Source of the DNA: Pseudovibrio ascidiaceicola
GTDB taxonomy: Bacteria > Pseudomonadota > Alphaproteobacteria > Rhizobiales > Stappiaceae
Direction: 5' to 3'
Assembly: GCF_900114245.1 (NCBI RefSeq)
Contig: NZ_FOSK01000014.1
Location: forward strand, 84,961-148,960
Length of the DNA stretch: 64,000 nucleotides
Positions within the stretch are counted from its first letter, which is position 1; each line of letters opens with the position of its first letter. Positions 27,021-36,738 of this stretch are shown here, one piece after another. The notes under the pieces were generated by a model. It had not been told where the DNA came from, did not search any database, and saw nothing but the letters and a program-made list of their open reading frames with translations. A program made the translations under genes and the position numbers.

Positions 27021-27626
27021 ATGGAACCCCGTTCTGTCCCCTTTAAGCTCCTCGGGAAAGTTGACGGTGTGATTAGCAAGATTGAGGTCTTCATCCTCAG
27101 TTGGGGCGTTATCGCCATGGCCGTCAACACCATCGCAAATGTGTTCGGGCGCTACGTCTTTCACCAGTCGATCTATTTCTCCGAAGAGCTCAATGAGTTT
27201 CTGATCGTCATCATCACCTTCATGGGGCTGGGTTACGCCACGCGAAAGGGCATCCATATCCGCATGTCGGCCATCTATGATGCTCTGCCTCAGAAGCTTC
27301 GTAAGATCCTGATGATTTTGATCACCATAACAACTGCAGCCATGATGGCGACGCTGACCTGGTATGCCGTTGAATATGTAGCGAAAGTTGCCAGCCGGGG
27401 CCGGGTCACGCCTGCACTGCAGGTGCCGCTTTATCTGACTTACATCTGGGTGGTTATCGGGTTGGGCTTAGCAACCCTCCAATATCTCTTAACAGCTCTG
27501 AGAAACCTCAATCTGTCGGAAGAGGAAATCTACGTCTCCTATCTGGAGGTCGACAGCTATGAGGATCCGGAAACGGCCGCCGCAGTCGCGCGCTTCGTTG
27601 AGAAGGAAGAGGAGACCGCAAAATGA
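27021..27626 (+). CDS. dctQ: TRAP transporter small permease (DctQ), system 2
   Basis: A 201-residue four-helix membrane protein. The ATG at 27021 follows GGAGGAGG at good distance; an in-frame GTG at 26994 is less likely. The family region FGRYVFHQSIYFSEELNEF and FMGLGYATRKGIHIRM is clear. It overlaps dctM by 4 nt. The C-terminal tail is acidic and polar. Confidence 0.92.
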   Translation: MEPRSVPFKLLGKVDGVISKIEVFILSWGVIAMAVNTIANVFGRYVFHQSIYFSEELNEFLIVIITFMGLGYATRKGIHIRMSAIYDALPQKLRKILMILITITTAAMMATLTWYAVEYVAKVASRGRVTPALQVPLYLTYIWVVIGLGLATLQYLLTALRNLNLSEEEIYVSYLEVDSYEDPETAAAVARFVEKEEETAK

Positions 27627-28903
27627 CAGAGCTCATGCTAACGGTCATGGTCGTTCTGCTGCTGTTCGGATTCCCGATGAAAATGCCGTTGATCTCGGCA
27701 GCCTTTATCGGGTTCCTGATCTACTTCCCAAACTTTAGTCCGCAGATACTGGTCCAGCAGATGATAGGTGGGGTCAAACCCTCTGCCTTGGTCGCAGTCC
27801 CAATGTTCATCCTTGCCGCTGATATCATTACACGCGGTCATTCTGCCGATCGCCTGATTGATGTGGTGATGCGCTTTATGGGGCACATCAAGGGCGGATT
27901 GGCCATCTCGGTGACCAGTGCCTGCGCGCTTTTCGGAGCAGTCTGTGGCTCCACGCAGGCAACCGTCGTTGCGGTTGGCGGCGCGATGCGGCCACGTATG
28001 CTGAAATCTGGCTACTCAGACAGTTTCACCATTGGGTTGATCGTCAACGCCGCTGATCTGGCTTATCTCATCCCGCCATCAATCGGTATGATCATCTATG
28101 GCGTTGTGTCCGGCACGTCGATCTCACAGCTATTCATCGCTGGCATCGTCCCAGGTCTCATCATCGTGGCGTTCTTCTCTGCCTATTGCATGTGGCATGC
28201 GTATAGACACGATATCCCAGTGCTGGAAAGATCTGGCTGGGGAGAGCGGTTTGATGCGGTAAGGCGTGCGCTCTGGCCCATGGGTTTTCCGCTGATCATC
28301 GTTGGCGGAATTTATGGTGGTGTCTTTTCTCCAACAGAAGCCGCTGCCATCTGTGTGCTGTACGCCGTTGTTCTGGAAGCTTTGATCTTCAGATCCATCC
28401 GCCTTCGCGATCTGCCGGATATCGCTTTGTCGACGGGGGCCATCACGTCCGTGGTGTTCATCCTGATCGCAGCGGGCGCGGCCTTCTCCTGGACGCTATC
28501 CTTCGCACAAGTGCCTCAGACAATCATCAGTTCGCTCGGGCTCAATGAGGCTGGACCGATAATGACGCTGACGGCGATCATTCTGGCCTTCTTCATCGGC
28601 TGTATGTTTGTCGACTCTATCGTAGTGATTTTGATTTTAGTGCCAATCTTTGCGCCACTGATCAAATCGACCGGTCTTGATCCGGTGCTGGTTGGAGTGC
28701 TCATCACACTGCAGGTTGCCATTGGTGCCGCCACACCGCCATTCGGGTGCAATCTGTTCACGGCAATTGCTGTTTTCCGCCGACCATTTGTGGATGTCGT
28801 CCGCGGAGTTCCCCCATTCTTGTTGATCTTGCTGCTGACAACAGGGCTTGTGATGGCATTCCCACAAATTGCGTTGTTCTTGCCAGAACTCGCCTACAGA
28901 TAA
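27623..28903 (+). CDS. dctM: TRAP transporter large permease (DctM), system 2
   Basis: A 426-residue permease with about 12 membrane segments. Motifs VAVPMFILAADIITRG, SACALFGAVCGSTQATVVAVG, AYLIPPSIGMIIYG, GGIYGGVFSPTEAAAICVLY and TLQVAIGAATPPFGCNLF are standard for DctM. It completes TRAP system 2 and is followed 20 bp later by the ureohydrolase gene. Confidence 0.94.
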   Translation: MTELMLTVMVVLLLFGFPMKMPLISAAFIGFLIYFPNFSPQILVQQMIGGVKPSALVAVPMFILAADIITRGHSADRLIDVVMRFMGHIKGGLAISVTSACALFGAVCGSTQATVVAVGGAMRPRMLKSGYSDSFTIGLIVNAADLAYLIPPSIGMIIYGVVSGTSISQLFIAGIVPGLIIVAFFSAYCMWHAYRHDIPVLERSGWGERFDAVRRALWPMGFPLIIVGGIYGGVFSPTEAAAICVLYAVVLEALIFRSIRLRDLPDIALSTGAITSVVFILIAAGAAFSWTLSFAQVPQTIISSLGLNEAGPIMTLTAIILAFFIGCMFVDSIVVILILVPIFAPLIKSTGLDPVLVGVLITLQVAIGAATPPFGCNLFTAIAVFRRPFVDVVRGVPPFLLILLLTTGLVMAFPQIALFLPELAYR

Positions 28904-28923
28904 TGAAATAATGGAGAAGAAAT

Positions 28924-29922
28924 ATGTCTGATCACGGCTATAAATCCGGGCGTCTCAACCTGCCATTTGTTGGAATTTCGACTTTCGGAAAAAAAGAATA
29001 TGTGTCCGATTGGGATCAAATTGATGCGGATGTAGCAGTTCTGGGCGCACCGTTTGACTTTGGCGCACAATGGCGCTCAGGCGCACGTTTTGGACCACGT
29101 TCTGTGCGTGAAGCGTCCACGCTGTTTTCATTCGGCCATGCTGGTGCGTACGATCATGAAGACGATGCAACTTATCTGAGCAGCGATGTCCGTATCGTTG
29201 ATATTGGGGACGCGGACATTATCCACACCAAGACCATTGAGAGCCATGCGAACATCGAGTTTGGGGTCAAGAAAATCCTTGATGCTGGTGCGCTTCCTGT
29301 GGTGATCGGCGGCGACCATTCCATCAATATCCCATGCATCCGAGCCTTTGAGGAAGACTGTGCTGAAAAAGGCCCGATCCATGTCATTCAGATCGACGCA
29401 CACCTTGATTTCGTTGATGAACGCCATGGCGTGACAGAGGGGCATGGCAATCCTATGCGCCGTGCGATTGAAAAAGACTACGTCTCAGGAATGACCCAGC
29501 TGGGTATTCGCAATGTATCCTCCACGGCTAAGGAAGGGTATGACGATGCCCGCGCAAGAGGCTCTGACATTCTGTCGGTCCGTCAGGTGAGGGAGCTGGG
29601 AGCTGAAGCTGTGCTGGAACGCATTCCGGCAGGCGCACGTTACTATGTGACCGTTGATATCGATGCGTTCTGCCCATCTATTGCATCAGGCACAGGCACC
29701 CCTAGTCATGGTGGCTTCCAATATTATGACGTTCTCGAAATTCTGCAGGGCCTCAGCAAACGCGGAGACGTAGTTGGCATGGACCTCGTAGAAGTAGCCC
29801 CAGCTTATGACCCATCTGAATCCACGCAAATTCTTGCAGCTCAGCTCCTCTTGAATTTCATCGGCTTCATCTTTCACAACAAGAAAGCCGCAGTAAGCGC
29901 ACCAGAAGCTGAACACGCTTAA
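28924..29922 (+). CDS. Ureohydrolase (agmatinase / guanidino-acid hydrolase family)
   Basis: A 332-residue arginase-superfamily enzyme, which hydrolyses a guanidino group to urea and an amine using two Mn ions. Metal ligands are visible in GGDHSIN, QIDAHLDF and VDIDAF, with GTGTPSHGG after. The usual DxDxxDP motif reads DIDAFCP here, with Cys in place of the third Asp, which is not a metal ligand in arginases. SD AGAAG precedes the ATG. Lying 20 bp behind TRAP system 2, it probably acts on the imported compound. Annotation pipelines would call it agmatinase, but guanidinobutyrase or another guanidino-acid hydrolase is as likely. Confidence 0.88.
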   Translation: MSDHGYKSGRLNLPFVGISTFGKKEYVSDWDQIDADVAVLGAPFDFGAQWRSGARFGPRSVREASTLFSFGHAGAYDHEDDATYLSSDVRIVDIGDADIIHTKTIESHANIEFGVKKILDAGALPVVIGGDHSINIPCIRAFEEDCAEKGPIHVIQIDAHLDFVDERHGVTEGHGNPMRRAIEKDYVSGMTQLGIRNVSSTAKEGYDDARARGSDILSVRQVRELGAEAVLERIPAGARYYVTVDIDAFCPSIASGTGTPSHGGFQYYDVLEILQGLSKRGDVVGMDLVEVAPAYDPSESTQILAAQLLLNFIGFIFHNKKAAVSAPEAEHA

Positions 29923-29971
29923 ATAAACGACGTCGATCCAGACGCTGAGTACACTGTGCAAGAATAAAAAT

Positions 29972-30002
29972 TGGCCCCGGACCTTAATCAGGTCCGGGGC
30001 CA
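29972..30002. terminator. Bidirectional terminator
   Basis: A perfect 13-bp GC-rich inverted repeat (TGGCCCCGGACCT / AGGTCCGGGGCCA) with a 5-nt loop lies between the convergent stops of the ureohydrolase (29922) and the dimethylglycine-dehydrogenase-like gene (30025). Confidence 0.8.
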
Positions 30003-30024
30003 TTGCTTGTCTACTTAACAAGCT

Positions 30025-32586
30025 CTAACTGCGTGGCTTCAGGTTCTCAGGATCGTAAAGCGGCGCATATCCCACTCCGGCGACTTCAACCGGATAGATT
30101 TCATCGAAGTAGGAAACCTCCAGCTTTTTCCCTTCCTCACAGTACTCCTGCGGCAGATAGGCGAGGGCGATATTTTTCCCGATGCTCGGGCCGTAGGCGA
30201 TGGACGTTGTGTAAGACCGCCGTCCCAGTTCATCCATGAGCGTCTCGCCTGTGTCCGGATGCATAATAGGCAGGTTGCCAACGGGGTACCGCGCAACGCC
30301 GTCTTTATCAGTATTGTCGGTCATCACCAGTGTACACAACATGGCAGGCTGAGCCTCACGGGCGCGGTACTCCACGTGCTTGTCTTTACCGCGAAAGTCT
30401 GCGGCCTTCACCTTTGGCCGGGAGAGATCGGCTTCAAAAAGGTTGTACTGTGTGTGCAAGTCCGCATTTTGCAAGCGTAATGACTTCTCCAATCGCCGTG
30501 AGTTTGCATAGGTCTCGACACCCACCGCAATCACGCCGATCTCGCGCAAAGCATCCCAGACAGCCAAACCGTCTTCATAGCGCATATGCAGCTCCCACCC
30601 TTGCTCACCCACATAAGAGATGCGGAAGGCAGAGACGGTTTTGCCAGCAATAGTGATCTCGCGAATAGCTGCAAACGGGAAGTTTTCTGCTGTAAGAGCG
30701 TCAGGGTCCTCAACGACTTTCTGTAGGTTTTCACGAGCGTTTGGCCCCCAGATACCAATGGTCGTGTAATCCTCACTCACATCTGTGATGGAGACATTCC
30801 AGCCATTATCATCTGCAACACGCTGCATATAGACAAGATCACGCGGTCCAGCATCTGCTCCATTCACCAGTCGGCACCGGTCTTCCATACGAAACACCGT
30901 GAAATCAGCACGCACATGGCCATCATCATCCAGCATGTGCGTGTAAATGCCTTTGCCGATATTCTTGTCACCGCCGATTTTTGCGGCACACAGCCACTCC
31001 ATCAGCGCAACGTGATCCGGACCGGAAATGTCAGTCATGTGGAAATGAGAGAGATTAATGATGCCGCAATCCTCACTCATCTCCAGATGCTCAGCATTGG
31101 AAACACGCCAGAAATGGCGGCTGTCCCATTCGTTCTCACGCTCAGGAACACGGTTGCCATGCTTGTTCAGCAAGTGCTCATTGGCAGCATAACCGTGAGC
31201 ACGTTCCCAGCCCCCAAGTTCCATGAAGTAACCGCCCAGCTCAACCTCCCGCTCATAAAACGGTGAGCGTCGGATACCACGGGCATTGGCGAAAGGTTCA
31301 CGAGGATGGACCGGCGGATTATAGATCTTCTTCGCAGTCTCCCAGCACCGATCATGGATGTATTGCTCTTTCAGCTGGAACTCGTTGAAACGAGAGAAGT
31401 CCACCGAGTTGTGATCCACATGGGTCTTGCCATAAGTCATCCAGTCCGCAATGAGCTTGCCCATGCCGGGGCCGTCTTTGATCCAGATGCCAACCGCATA
31501 CCAAAGCCCGCGCAGCTTCCGACTTTCTCCCATGGAGGGACCGCCATCAACTGAGGCTTGCAAAAGCCCGTTGAAGGAATGGCTTTCATTGAACCCGAGC
31601 TCAGCCAGAACCGGCGTCAGTTCCATCGCCTTTTCCAGCGGCTCAATCACATCCTCAAGCACCAGATCTCGCTGGGAGGGAGACAAACGGGCCTGGTCTT
31701 TTTCTAAAATGTCACGCGGATGCACGAGACGTGGGTTTTCCTCGTAATAGTAGCCCCATTCAATCTGACCACCTTCAGTGCTCTTCGGGTCACCTGTATC
31801 ACGCATATAGGCAGAGTTGCCCTGATCCCGCAGCAAAGGCATACCGATCTCAGCGCCAGTGCCTTCAAACTCGTTGTAAGGACCGAAGAAGGTGAGGGGA
31901 TGGTCCACTGGCATGACAGGCAAATCCTCGCCTGCCATCTCCGCAATGAGACGTCCCCAAAGACCAGCGCACACAACAACATGATCTGCATGGATGGTCC
32001 CGCGCTCTGTCTTCACGCCCGTGATACGGCCATTATCTGTGATGAGCTCCAACGCCGACGTGTTGGCAAAGATCCTGAGCTTACCGGTTGCCTCACCCTG
32101 ATCAATGAGCTTGCCCGCAACAGTTTGCGAGCGCGGAACGACAAGGCCAGCATCAGGATCCCATAAGGCACCCTGGATTTGATCTTCCTCCAAAAGTGGA
32201 AACTTCTCTTTGGCTTCAGCGGCACTGATGATGTTGACATTGGTGCCAAAGGCTTTGCTTGAATCCACCCGGCGCTTGAGCTCGGCCATGCGCTCATCAT
32301 CACCCACACGCGCAACTTCCAATCCGCCGATGCGGGCGTAGTGACCCATTTTCTCATAAAAATCCATCGAGTACATGGTGGTCCAGCACGTCAGAAGATC
32401 ATGGCTGGTGGCATAACAAAAATCCGAGGCGTGAGCCGTTGACCCGATATCTGTCGGAATGCCGGACTTATCGATACCAACAATATCGTCCCAGCCATTT
32501 TCAATGAGATGATGAATGACGGAAGCTCCAACAATGCCGCCTGCGCCAACAATCACAACTTTCGCTTTGTTAGGGAATGCGGACAT
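30025..32586 (-). CDS. Dimethylglycine-dehydrogenase-like FAD/GcvT enzyme
   Basis: An 853-residue protein with the dimethylglycine/sarcosine dehydrogenase plan. An N-terminal DAO-type FAD domain (VVIVGAGGIVGASVIHHLIE) is followed by an FAO linker region and a C-terminal GcvT/aminomethyltransferase domain (from about residue 430) that binds tetrahydrofolate, with ISYVGEQGWELHM a typical GcvT segment. It oxidatively demethylates dimethylglycine (or sarcosine) and passes the C1 unit to THF. It lies 69 bp behind purU on the same strand and near gbcAB and soxBDAG, so dimethylglycine is the preferred substrate: betaine monooxygenase makes it and sarcosine oxidase uses its product. SD AAGGATCG precedes the ATG. 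Confidence 0.85.
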   Translation of the reverse strand: MSAFPNKAKVVIVGAGGIVGASVIHHLIENGWDDIVGIDKSGIPTDIGSTAHASDFCYATSHDLLTCWTTMYSMDFYEKMGHYARIGGLEVARVGDDERMAELKRRVDSSKAFGTNVNIISAAEAKEKFPLLEEDQIQGALWDPDAGLVVPRSQTVAGKLIDQGEATGKLRIFANTSALELITDNGRITGVKTERGTIHADHVVVCAGLWGRLIAEMAGEDLPVMPVDHPLTFFGPYNEFEGTGAEIGMPLLRDQGNSAYMRDTGDPKSTEGGQIEWGYYYEENPRLVHPRDILEKDQARLSPSQRDLVLEDVIEPLEKAMELTPVLAELGFNESHSFNGLLQASVDGGPSMGESRKLRGLWYAVGIWIKDGPGMGKLIADWMTYGKTHVDHNSVDFSRFNEFQLKEQYIHDRCWETAKKIYNPPVHPREPFANARGIRRSPFYEREVELGGYFMELGGWERAHGYAANEHLLNKHGNRVPERENEWDSRHFWRVSNAEHLEMSEDCGIINLSHFHMTDISGPDHVALMEWLCAAKIGGDKNIGKGIYTHMLDDDGHVRADFTVFRMEDRCRLVNGADAGPRDLVYMQRVADDNGWNVSITDVSEDYTTIGIWGPNARENLQKVVEDPDALTAENFPFAAIREITIAGKTVSAFRISYVGEQGWELHMRYEDGLAVWDALREIGVIAVGVETYANSRRLEKSLRLQNADLHTQYNLFEADLSRPKVKAADFRGKDKHVEYRAREAQPAMLCTLVMTDNTDKDGVARYPVGNLPIMHPDTGETLMDELGRRSYTTSIAYGPSIGKNIALAYLPQEYCEEGKKLEVSYFDEIYPVEVAGVGYAPLYDPENLKPRS

Positions 32587-32655
32587 GTTTTCGATCCTTT
32601 ACTTCTATGAATTCTCGGTACGTTGGCAGAGCAGTGTTGGCGTTGTGAGCTGGCC

Positions 32656-33513
32656 TTAGGAGGTAAAGACCACCGTGCTGTTGTTGTTGAGCATGACACG
32701 GCCTTCCAGATGGTATTTGACAGCCCGCGCAAGCACGCGAGATTCAATATCCCGGCCAGCTGCTACAAAATCTTCGGCAGTCATGCCATGCGTCACCCGT
32801 TCAGTTTCCTGCTCAATGATCGGTCCTTCATCCAGATCCGGCGTCACATAGTGAGCCGTCGCACCTATCAGTTTTACTCCGCGATCATGGGCCTGATGAT
32901 AGGGCTTTGCCCCTTTAAAGCTTGGCAGGAACGAATGGTGGATGTTGATGATCATGCCAAAGAACTTGCTGGACATCTCATCGGTCAGCACCTGCATATA
33001 ACGTGCAAGGATAACCAGCTCCGCATTCGTTTTTTCAATGAGATCACTCAGCTTGGCTTCCTGCTCAAGCTTGCTCGCCTTAGTGATAGGCCAGTGATAA
33101 AACGGGATACCTTCGTGCTCCGCAACGCCTTGGCTATCCGCGTGGTTGGACACGATGGCAACAACATCAGCATCAAGCCAGCCCACTTTGATCTGGTAAA
33201 GCAGATGCAGCAGCGCATGGTCAAATCTGGAGACCATGATGATGACCTTGGGACGACGTGAGAAATCTTCCACTTTCAGCCGCATTTTGAATCGGTCAAC
33301 GGCAGGCGACAGGGCCAGTTCAAGAGCTGCTTTGTCGATGTGCTCCGGCACACGCACGGCAACCCGCAGGAAGAACTGGTTTGTCTTGCGATCACAAAAC
33401 TGGTTCGCTTCGACAATATTTGCACCACGCGCGGCCAGGGCTGACGTCACTGTCGAGACGATACCTGGTTGATCCACACAGGTGAAGCGGAGGATGAAAG
33501 TTGTATCACTCAC
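32656..33513 (-). CDS. purU: Formyltetrahydrofolate deformylase
   Basis: A 285-residue PurU: N-terminal ACT domain (FILRFTCVDQPGIVSTVTSAL) and C-terminal formyl-transferase fold with catalytic Asn-His-Asp region (INIHHSFLPSFKGAKPYHQA, IGATAHYVTPDLDEGPII). It hydrolyses 10-formyl-THF to formate and THF. The start is the GTG at 33513, with GGGAGAGACC upstream; longer frames have no SD. Forming an operon with the dimethylglycine enzyme, it would recycle THF loaded with C1 units from betaine methyl groups. Confidence 0.93.
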   Translation of the reverse strand: MSDTTFILRFTCVDQPGIVSTVTSALAARGANIVEANQFCDRKTNQFFLRVAVRVPEHIDKAALELALSPAVDRFKMRLKVEDFSRRPKVIIMVSRFDHALLHLLYQIKVGWLDADVVAIVSNHADSQGVAEHEGIPFYHWPITKASKLEQEAKLSDLIEKTNAELVILARYMQVLTDEMSSKFFGMIINIHHSFLPSFKGAKPYHQAHDRGVKLIGATAHYVTPDLDEGPIIEQETERVTHGMTAEDFVAAGRDIESRVLARAVKYHLEGRVMLNNNSTVVFTS

Positions 33514-33985
33514 TGAAACAGGTCTCTCCCAATCAAAATGCCAAATGAAACAAAGTGTTTTGCTCAACTCTTTGCATTGTCCTACCAACAATTTGGAGAG
33601 GTTTTACGTTCAGAAATAGGAGATATGCGTCAGATCGGGATGACCCCTACGACATTTATATCAGTGTCTTTGAGAGCATCACGTCTGATCAACTTTTATG
33701 CGAGTGCAAATGGAATACGTAGCCAAGCCGACTCAAATTAAGTATAAATACGGCATGGGCTTAAGCTTGGTTGCTAATGCCCATAAAGCCAGTCTGCTGA
33801 AACCACTAAGGAGACTGGGTACGATGAAGACACCCGAGCAATTTGCTAGTCAGCATGGTCAGACCAACTGGAAAAGTATGCCACTGAAAACACGTTGAAA
33901 CTGGCCGGAATTGGATAGGCTCAGATCGAAATAGCAATGCAGTGATTGCAGTGTTTCGCTCTGAATTTGAAGAGAAGCATCTTGT
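33514..33985. other. Divergent intergenic region, purU / GATase1-AraC regulator
   Basis: A 472-bp region with no credible gene; short frames here lack SDs and family resemblance. It must carry the purU operon promoter and that of the regulator at 33986. No strong dyad or consensus promoter was identified. Confidence 0.4.
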
Positions 33986-35023
33986 ATGACACAGGCACTA
34001 TCGCACCCGACCAACGCTTCGCGAACTTCAGGTTCCAAGCCAGAAAAGACCCGTCTCTCTGTTGGCTTCATTCTGGCCAAACGCTTCACGCTTTGCGCCT
34101 TTGCCAACTTCGTTGATGTCCTGCGTCTCGCGGCAGATGAAGGGGATCGCAGTCGTCCGATCCTGTGCAACTGGACGGTCCTGTCAGACACGATGGACCC
34201 AATCCCGTCAAGCAGCGGTGTCTCTGTTCATCCCAAAGAGCGATTAGGAGATCCGCGACGTTTCAACTACATCGTCGTTGTTGGCGGTCTCATTGATGAA
34301 AGCACGGATTTTAGCCCGGCCTATCAAAATTTCCTGAAAGAAGCCGCTGCTGCCGGAATCCCACTTATCGGTGTCTGTACCGGTGCTTTCTTGCTTCATC
34401 GCTCTGGCTTGCTGGATGGTTACAAAAGCTGTGTCAGTTGGTTCAGTCATTCTGACTTTAAAGAACAGTTTGACGGACTTGATCCGGTCACCGATCAGAT
34501 CTTCGTGGTGGATAGAGATCGCTTAACCTGCGCAGGGGGGGTGAGTTCCGCCCATCTGGCAGCCTATCTGGTTGATAAGCATGTTGGCCGCGCCCATGCC
34601 AACAAAAGCCTGCACATCATGATCATTGATGATGCACATCAGGCTGAAAAACCACAACCCGGAATCCCGCTTGATCTGAAAACCCAAAACCCGATCGTCC
34701 AGCGCGCGCTGCACATCATGCAGCAAAACATCGATACACCGATCTCCATTCAGGAAATCGCTCAGCGTATGGGCAAGAGCAAGCGCCAGATAGAGCGGTA
34801 CTTCCGACTGTCTTTGGAAACGTCACCACAAGTTGCGTTTCTCAACATTCGCCTGGATCTGGCGCGCCACCTGATCGAGAAAAGCCAGAAGTCTGTCGCG
34901 CAAATAGCGGTTGATTGTGGGTTCTGTGACTCGTCCCATCTCAGCAGAATGTTCCGCCGCCGCTATGGCTGCACACCTCAGGTCCTGCGTCGTCTTCCAG
35001 TGACAGAAGAGCAAGTTGCCTAA
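33986..35023 (+). CDS. GATase1-like AraC-family regulator (GbdR/SouR type), copy 1
   Basis: A 345-residue regulator with an N-terminal DJ-1/PfpI-like domain (SVGFILAKRFTLCAFANFVD, VVVGGLID and IGVCTGAFLLHRSGLL) and a C-terminal AraC double HTH (IQEIAQRMGKSKRQIERYF and VAQIAVDCGFCDSSHLSRMF). This is the architecture of Pseudomonas GbdR and SouR, which sense glycine betaine/dimethylglycine and sarcosine. It lies between the purU-dimethylglycine genes and the BCCT/gbc genes. A close paralogue lies at 45178 next to soxB. Which one senses which ligand cannot be read from sequence. Confidence 0.88.
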   Translation: MTQALSHPTNASRTSGSKPEKTRLSVGFILAKRFTLCAFANFVDVLRLAADEGDRSRPILCNWTVLSDTMDPIPSSSGVSVHPKERLGDPRRFNYIVVVGGLIDESTDFSPAYQNFLKEAAAAGIPLIGVCTGAFLLHRSGLLDGYKSCVSWFSHSDFKEQFDGLDPVTDQIFVVDRDRLTCAGGVSSAHLAAYLVDKHVGRAHANKSLHIMIIDDAHQAEKPQPGIPLDLKTQNPIVQRALHIMQQNIDTPISIQEIAQRMGKSKRQIERYFRLSLETSPQVAFLNIRLDLARHLIEKSQKSVAQIAVDCGFCDSSHLSRMFRRRYGCTPQVLRRLPVTEEQVA

Positions 35024-35028
35024 GAAAA

Positions 35029-35060
35029 ATGCCGCCGCAACGAGAGCGCTGCGACGGCAT
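35029..35060. terminator. Bidirectional terminator
   Basis: An 11-bp stem with one mismatch (ATGCCGCCGCA / TGCGACGGCAT) and a 10-nt loop lies between the convergent stops at 35023 and 35092. An A-run upstream gives a T-run on the minus strand. Confidence 0.65.
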
Positions 35061-35091
35061 CTATGATTTAGAGGTAGCTTAGTCAGCCAAC

Positions 35092-36738
35092 TTAGCGAGG
35101 TTCGCTCGCAAGTCCTCTCCAAATAGCAACGCACATGATGAGCAAGACGATTGTGAACGGCAATCCCGTGGAAATCACCATGGATTGCAGAGACTTCAAC
35201 CCGCCTGCAGAAAGCAGCAGCACGATTGCGATCAGTCCTTCAAACAGACACCAAAACACACGCTGAGGAACTGGAGCATCCACTTTGCCGCCAGCCGCGA
35301 TCGTATCAATCACCAGAGAACCGGAATCGGAGGAGGTGACGAAGAACACGATCACAAGCATGATACCGACAAAGCTTGTGATTGTTGCCCACGGCATCGC
35401 ATCAAGCATTGTGAACAGCTGCACCGGCAGAGCAGCTTGCTGAACAGCGGTGTAACCGTCATTGACGATCTGGCTGATCGCAGCGCCGCCAAAGATGGAC
35501 ATCCAAAGCACGCAAACCAAAGAAGGGATGAGCAGAACACTGACCAGGAACTCACGAACAGTACGTCCACGGCTCACACGCGCGATGAACATGCCCACGA
35601 ATGGTGACCAGGAAATCCACCAAGCCCAATAGAACGAGGTCCAACCCTGCATGAAGTTGACGTCTTCACGACCAACTGGGCTGGAAAGAGCAGGCAGATA
35701 CTGCAAATAAGCGCCAAGATAGTTGAGAGCATCTGGCAACAACACAAGGCCCGGACCAGCAATAACAACGAACAGCACCAGCAAAGCGGCCAGTCCCATG
35801 TTGATCTCAGAAAGCAGCTTCACACCGGCTTCCAGACCACGCACAACAGATACAAGCGCAATTGCGGTAATCGCAGCAATCAGAATGACCTGCCACGTGC
35901 TGTCAATTGGCATGCCGAACAGTTTGTTGAATCCAGAGTTCGCCTGAACAGCACCAAGACCAAGAGAGGTTGCAAGACCAAACAAGGTTGCAAAAACGGC
36001 GAGAATATCAATGATATGACCCGGCCAACCCCAGACGCGCTCACCAAAAATCGGATAAAAGGCAGAACGAATTGTGAGTGGCAAACCTCTGTTGTAGCTG
36101 AAGAACGCAAGGCTCAATCCAACAACAGCATAGATCGCCCATGGGTGCAGACCCCAGTGGAAGATCGACGCAGCCATACCCAGACGGATCGCTTCTTCCT
36201 GTGTCGCGGCAGCACCAAGCGGCGCCCAGTCTGTACGCACGCCATCAGCGCCTACGGTCGTACCACCCAGAGAGGATGCGAAGTGGCTGATCGGTTCAGA
36301 AACGCCGTAGAACATCAACCCGATGCCCATTCCGGCAGCAAAAAGCATGGAGAACCAGCTTACGTAGCTGAAATCTGGCGTGGCTTCCTTCCCGCCCAGG
36401 CGCACCTTGCCATAAGGGCTGACCACGATAACGAGGCAGAGGATCACGAAGATGTCGGCAGCGCCAATGAAGAACCAGTCAAAGCTTTTCGTGACAGTTG
36501 AAAAGAGTAGGCTGAAAACAGAGTTTGCCTGATCCGGCAAAAATAGGGTGTAGGCGACAAATCCAACGACAGCTAAAGCTGAGATAGCAAAAACCGGGTT
36601 GTGAATGTCAAAACCAATTGGTCCGAATTTTCCTTCAATATTGTCTTGGCCAAGACTGTAATCTGAGTCTGCCAATTCGTCCGATGGACTATCTAAAGTA
36701 TCCGCCGGAGGCCGGTCGGAACTACGTAAATCAGTCAT
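35092..36738 (-). CDS. BCCT-family betaine transporter
   Basis: A 548-residue BCCT carrier with about 12 membrane helices. The Trp-rich substrate site is visible in FYWAWWISWSPFVGMFIARVSRGRTVREF; in full the family signature WxxxxWxxWxPFVGxFIARISRGRTIREF is met. GMGIGLMFYGVSEP and a late VFFVTSSDSGSLVIDTIAAG are also typical. It is the third gene behind gbcA-gbcB, with a 133-bp gap, so it should import glycine betaine for catabolism. It has no long C-terminal domain like BetT, so it is probably not strongly osmoregulated. Confidence 0.9.
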   Translation of the reverse strand: MTDLRSSDRPPADTLDSPSDELADSDYSLGQDNIEGKFGPIGFDIHNPVFAISALAVVGFVAYTLFLPDQANSVFSLLFSTVTKSFDWFFIGAADIFVILCLVIVVSPYGKVRLGGKEATPDFSYVSWFSMLFAAGMGIGLMFYGVSEPISHFASSLGGTTVGADGVRTDWAPLGAAATQEEAIRLGMAASIFHWGLHPWAIYAVVGLSLAFFSYNRGLPLTIRSAFYPIFGERVWGWPGHIIDILAVFATLFGLATSLGLGAVQANSGFNKLFGMPIDSTWQVILIAAITAIALVSVVRGLEAGVKLLSEINMGLAALLVLFVVIAGPGLVLLPDALNYLGAYLQYLPALSSPVGREDVNFMQGWTSFYWAWWISWSPFVGMFIARVSRGRTVREFLVSVLLIPSLVCVLWMSIFGGAAISQIVNDGYTAVQQAALPVQLFTMLDAMPWATITSFVGIMLVIVFFVTSSDSGSLVIDTIAAGGKVDAPVPQRVFWCLFEGLIAIVLLLSAGGLKSLQSMVISTGLPFTIVLLIMCVAIWRGLASEPR

